64,000 nucleotides of DNA from Xanthoparmelia taractica (Eukaryota > Ascomycota > Lecanoromycetes > Lecanorales > Parmeliaceae). The position numbers and the translations under genes were made by a program. Below the pieces are notes generated by a model that saw nothing but the letters and a program-made list of their open reading frames with translations, did not search any database and was not told the origin of the DNA. The stretch's first letter is position 1, and each line of letters opens with the position of its first letter. The stretch covers positions 51,041 through 115,040 of the forward strand of contig JANQBS010000124.1 of the NCBI GenBank assembly GCA_033085395.1. Reading direction: 5' to 3'. This document shows, piece by piece, positions 61,034 through 64,000 of the stretch.

Positions 61034-61166
61034 CCTTATACAGCTAAGATGGTCTCGAGACTTACAAGAAGATTTGCCGAGCTGTGACGTGACGCGCTGG
61101 TTCTGCGCACGAAAGCCATCGGTCTTGTGGCGAAGTCGAGGCACGAAGCTTGCGCTTGACTTTTAT
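61034..61166 (-). pseudogene. Fragment duplicating the ankyrin relic's C-terminal tail
   Basis: The DNA here resembles 53950-54056 over about 110 bases. Both encode on the minus strand a tail of the type RKLVPR..HKT..FRAQ (here LRHKTDGFRAQNQRV, there PGHKTNAFRAQYQDL). No remaining part of the gene is found upstream. Confidence 0.5.
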
Positions 61167-61902
61167 TTGGCGGCAGTTGATTCGTGTCAGGCTCGCATGT
61201 CGTACAAAGTTGCCATCTCAAACAGCCACCGCACATAAATGCACGGGCAGGCGCAGAGGTGCTTCTCTGAACCTGAATGAAGCAGCGACATCCTGGATGC
61301 CAAGTAGAGCCAAAGCGGTGGAGTCAAGATCTCGTACCCAGGTTTTCAAGTAGTAAAGGGGACCATGCATTGGGCACTTAGCTCCATTGTATGCGCAATG
61401 AATTCTTGATGAAATGCCACAATGAAGATGGCGTTGAGAGTCCGAAAAGCTCCTCGCAGCTGCCACGGCGGTCAAGAGATGCTTCTCCATTCCTGTGACA
61501 GCTGAGATAAGCACGGGATTGACATGCTGTTATAGCTATCACGGCGGTCTAGAGATGCTTCTCTATTCCTATGCGAAGGCTAATGAGACAGATGAAAGAA
61601 GAAGATGAAGGCGCACTATCGTGCGATAAACGTTTCATCCGAAGACGTTGGCACGGTCAAATAGTCACACAAACCTAACGGTTTGGTGGTGTACAGAGGT
61701 GCTTCTCTACTTATAAATAAGGCCTGCGAACATTCCAGCACTAAGTGAGCGTTGTGATGATAAAGTGCTGGGAATAATTAGATAGAGATAGAATATTTAA
61801 GATAAGAGTAAGCTGATTCGCCCGCTATTAAGATAAACGTATCTAGTAACGTAAGATATAAAAATTACAGATTGATTGATTGATTGATTTTTATACTCGT
61901 GT
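61167..61902. other. Spacer with a short tandem duplication and a tetranucleotide run
   Basis: CACGGCGGTC(A/T)AGAGATGCTTCTC occurs near 61464 and 61541, 77 bases apart; related GAGGTGCTTCTCT lies near 61257 and 61697. About five ATTG units stand at 61870-61889. No gene is seen. Confidence 0.5.
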
Positions 61903-64000
61903 CTATCTACCAGGGTCAAATGTTTTTAAGTTAAAAACATCTCCAGGCTACTAAAAATCGATCTAAAAACAATTTAGTTTTAAATTCAAATATTTTTAGG
62001 TCAAGATTCTATCAAAAAAAAATTCTAAAGAGTACGTTTTATAGAGCTCGCTTAGGGCTATCTAGCGCGGTATTGCTAGCTAAGATTCGTAAAGAGAATA
62101 TAGAGTAATAAATTATTAAAATAAATTCAAAAAACGTGTCAAGACCAGGGTGCGGGTACTCCCGGGAAGGTCTTGGCACAAATCCCCATTCTATTCCTCG
62201 GGCTATATAATGAATATGATATAGATCTATAAAAAAAAATCAATTATTTAGATTATTTTTATTAATAGGGTTTTCGAATTTACTAAATCGGGCTAGAATC
62301 AAGCTAGTTAGTATTAGACTAAAATCTTACAACTCTAAGATAGTTACGGGACAAAATTTAGATCTATTAATAATTAATATAATCTAAATCTATAAAAAAA
62401 TATTAATTATTTACTTTATTAATAACTCTAGGATGTTTAAATTACCTAAATCGGACTAGAATTAAGCTAGTTAGTATTAGGTTAAAATCATGAAACTTAG
62501 AGTTAACTACGAATTAAATTTAGATATATAGATTCTTAATATAATCTAAATCTATATAAAAAAGATAATTATTTAATTTATTATTAATATTAAGCACTTC
62601 GAATTTTCTATATCGGGCTAGAATTGAGCTAGTTAGTATTAGGTTGAATTCTTAAGACTTAGAGTTAGTCGTGCGAATACTCTCGAAGATATCTTAATAA
62701 GTATTCTTATTCTATTTCTCGGACTATATATATAATATAATATAAATTTAAAAAAAAAAGGTAATTATTTAAATTAATATTAATTCTAGAAAAGATAAAT
62801 TTTTTAAATCGAGTTAAAATTAAATTAATTAATATTAGACTAAAATTATATAACTTCGAGATAATCGTGTAAAAACTTTCGATAAGATTTTAAAACGAAG
62901 TTCTATTTAATTTCTCGAGCTATATATTATATATATTATAGTTTTATAAAAAAATATTAATTATTTAAATTAATATTAATTCTAAAAAATTTAAATTTTA
63001 TAAATCGAGTTAGAATTAAATTAATTAATAGTAGATTAAAATCTTAAGACGTAGAGATAATCGTATAAATAGTCTTAAAGAGATCTTAATAAGAATCTCT
63101 ATTCTATTTCTCGAAGTATATATTTAATATAATATAATTTTATAAAAAATAATATTAATATTATAACTTTTAAATTTTTTAAATTAAATTAGAATTAAGC
63201 GATCTTATAAAGAATAATATTAGAGTTATTAACTCTATCTACTAGAGGGAAATGATTTTGGGCTAAAATCATTTGCAGGCTACTAAAAATCGACTTAAAA
63301 TTATTTAACTTTTTCAGTCAAATGGTTTTGAGTACGAATCTATAAAAAAAAAAAGTTAAAGAGTACATTTTATAGTCCCCGATTAGGGCTTCAAATTACG
63401 CTATGCTGACTAAGATCGGATATATAGTTTTTACGAAATAAATTGTTGAAATAAATTCAAAAAACGTGCCAAGACCAGGGAGCGAGTACTCCCGAAGAGG
63501 TCTTGGCACGAATCCCCATTCTATTCCTCGGGCTATATATTAAATATAATATAGATCTAAAAAAAAAAGTTAATTATTTAGATTATTATCAATATAATAA
63601 ATTTCGAATTTCCCAAATCGGGCTAGTGTCAAGTAGGTTAATATTAGACTAAAATCTTAAGTCTTAGAGATAGTTGCGAGTTAAATTTATATATATAGAT
63701 ATATGATATAATCTAAATCTATAAAAAAAAGGTTATTATTTACTATATTCTTATTTATGAAATTTTGAAATTTCCTAAATCGGACTAGAATTGAGCTAGT
63801 TAGTATTAGGTTGAATTCTTAGAACTTATTATTAGTTGCGATACATAAGAAATTTTAATAAGACTCGCTAAGTCCGATCTATCTTATAAACTCCGAACCT
63901 CGAGATCTACTTTAGAGCTAACGAATTAGCCGCGTTTAACGCTTAGCGTCCGCACATATCAATCTTTTCTTAGATCTCTTCTTTTTTCTTTCTTAATAAT
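61903..64000. repeat. AT-rich satellite-like tandem array, reaching the window edge
   Basis: A longer unit of about 1.33 kb starts at 61903 (TCTATCTACCAG) and again at 63235 (TCTATCTACTAG). Within it are shorter units of about 160-200 bases, each with AATCG(G/A)(G/A)(C/T)TAGAATT followed by TAGTTAGTATTAG (near 62283, 62449, 62612, 62806, 63001, 63617 and 63776) and CTCGGGCTATATA (near 62195, 62717, 62914 and 63526). Some units keep G/C; others are almost entirely A/T, with the same sites changed C to T or G to A. Confidence 0.8.
63465..63510. repeat. Perfect 12-base inverted repeat in the array
   Basis: CGTGCCAAGACC (63465-63476) and GGTCTTGGCACG (63499-63510) are separated by 22 bases containing AGTACT. 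The same hairpin with one or two changes lies at 62135-62180. Confidence 0.9.

Overview
The window reads as nuclear DNA of a filamentous ascomycete (Pezizomycotina, perhaps Dothideomycetes; the class is a guess). The evidence is genes split by 44-109 nt GT-AG introns, a CYP505-type fused P450-reductase, CFEM domains, many secreted serine/threonine/proline-rich proteins, and TpA-saturated AT-rich islands of the kind left by RIP (repeat-induced point mutation). All gene models were spliced by eye and checked only for reading phase and family resemblance.

Left part (1-24.6 kb), ordinary gene space. It holds the start of an ankyrin-like gene (minus, cut by the window edge), a damaged WD40 gene (minus), an intact seven-exon CYP505 monooxygenase (plus), a secreted two-domain protein with a Ser/Thr-rich tail (plus), a class 3 lipase (plus), an IMPACT/YigZ-type protein (minus), a secreted protein built of short Pro-Ser repeats (plus) and a PHO84-like phosphate transporter (minus).

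Middle (25-35.5 kb) is gene-poor. It has unidentified, probably decayed coding traces at 27.4-28.8 kb, a five-exon secreted double-domain protein at 29.1-30.3 kb (minus) and a repeat-bearing, probably GPI-anchored protein at 31.9-34.5 kb (plus).

Transposon island (35.5-45.9 kb). A complete LTR retrotransposon (35641-42651, Ty3/gypsy order, minus strand) has 160-bp LTRs and a 5-bp target duplication. It sits inside an older, piggyBac-like RIP-degraded element. Next to it is a 1.16 kb terminal-inverted-repeat element (44723-45878) with a 9-bp target duplication. Two cell-surface genes with C-terminal repeat modules (31.9-34.5 kb plus and 46.4-48.9 kb minus) face each other across the island.

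Right part (46-64 kb). It contains the second surface protein, a 15-exon gene for seven tandem CFEM domains (50403-53387, minus), a decayed ankyrin gene with a partial second copy at 61 kb, a P450 fragment, a five-exon secreted protein of 473 residues (57912-59681, minus), and an AT-rich satellite-like array from 61.9 kb to the edge.

Overall, eight of the genes that look intact or nearly so are predicted to be secreted or cell-surface proteins, several next to transposon islands and gene relics. This is the layout of a fast-evolving accessory compartment. I found no convincing tRNA, rRNA, CRISPR array or biosynthetic cluster. The most unusual item is the seven-domain CFEM gene.
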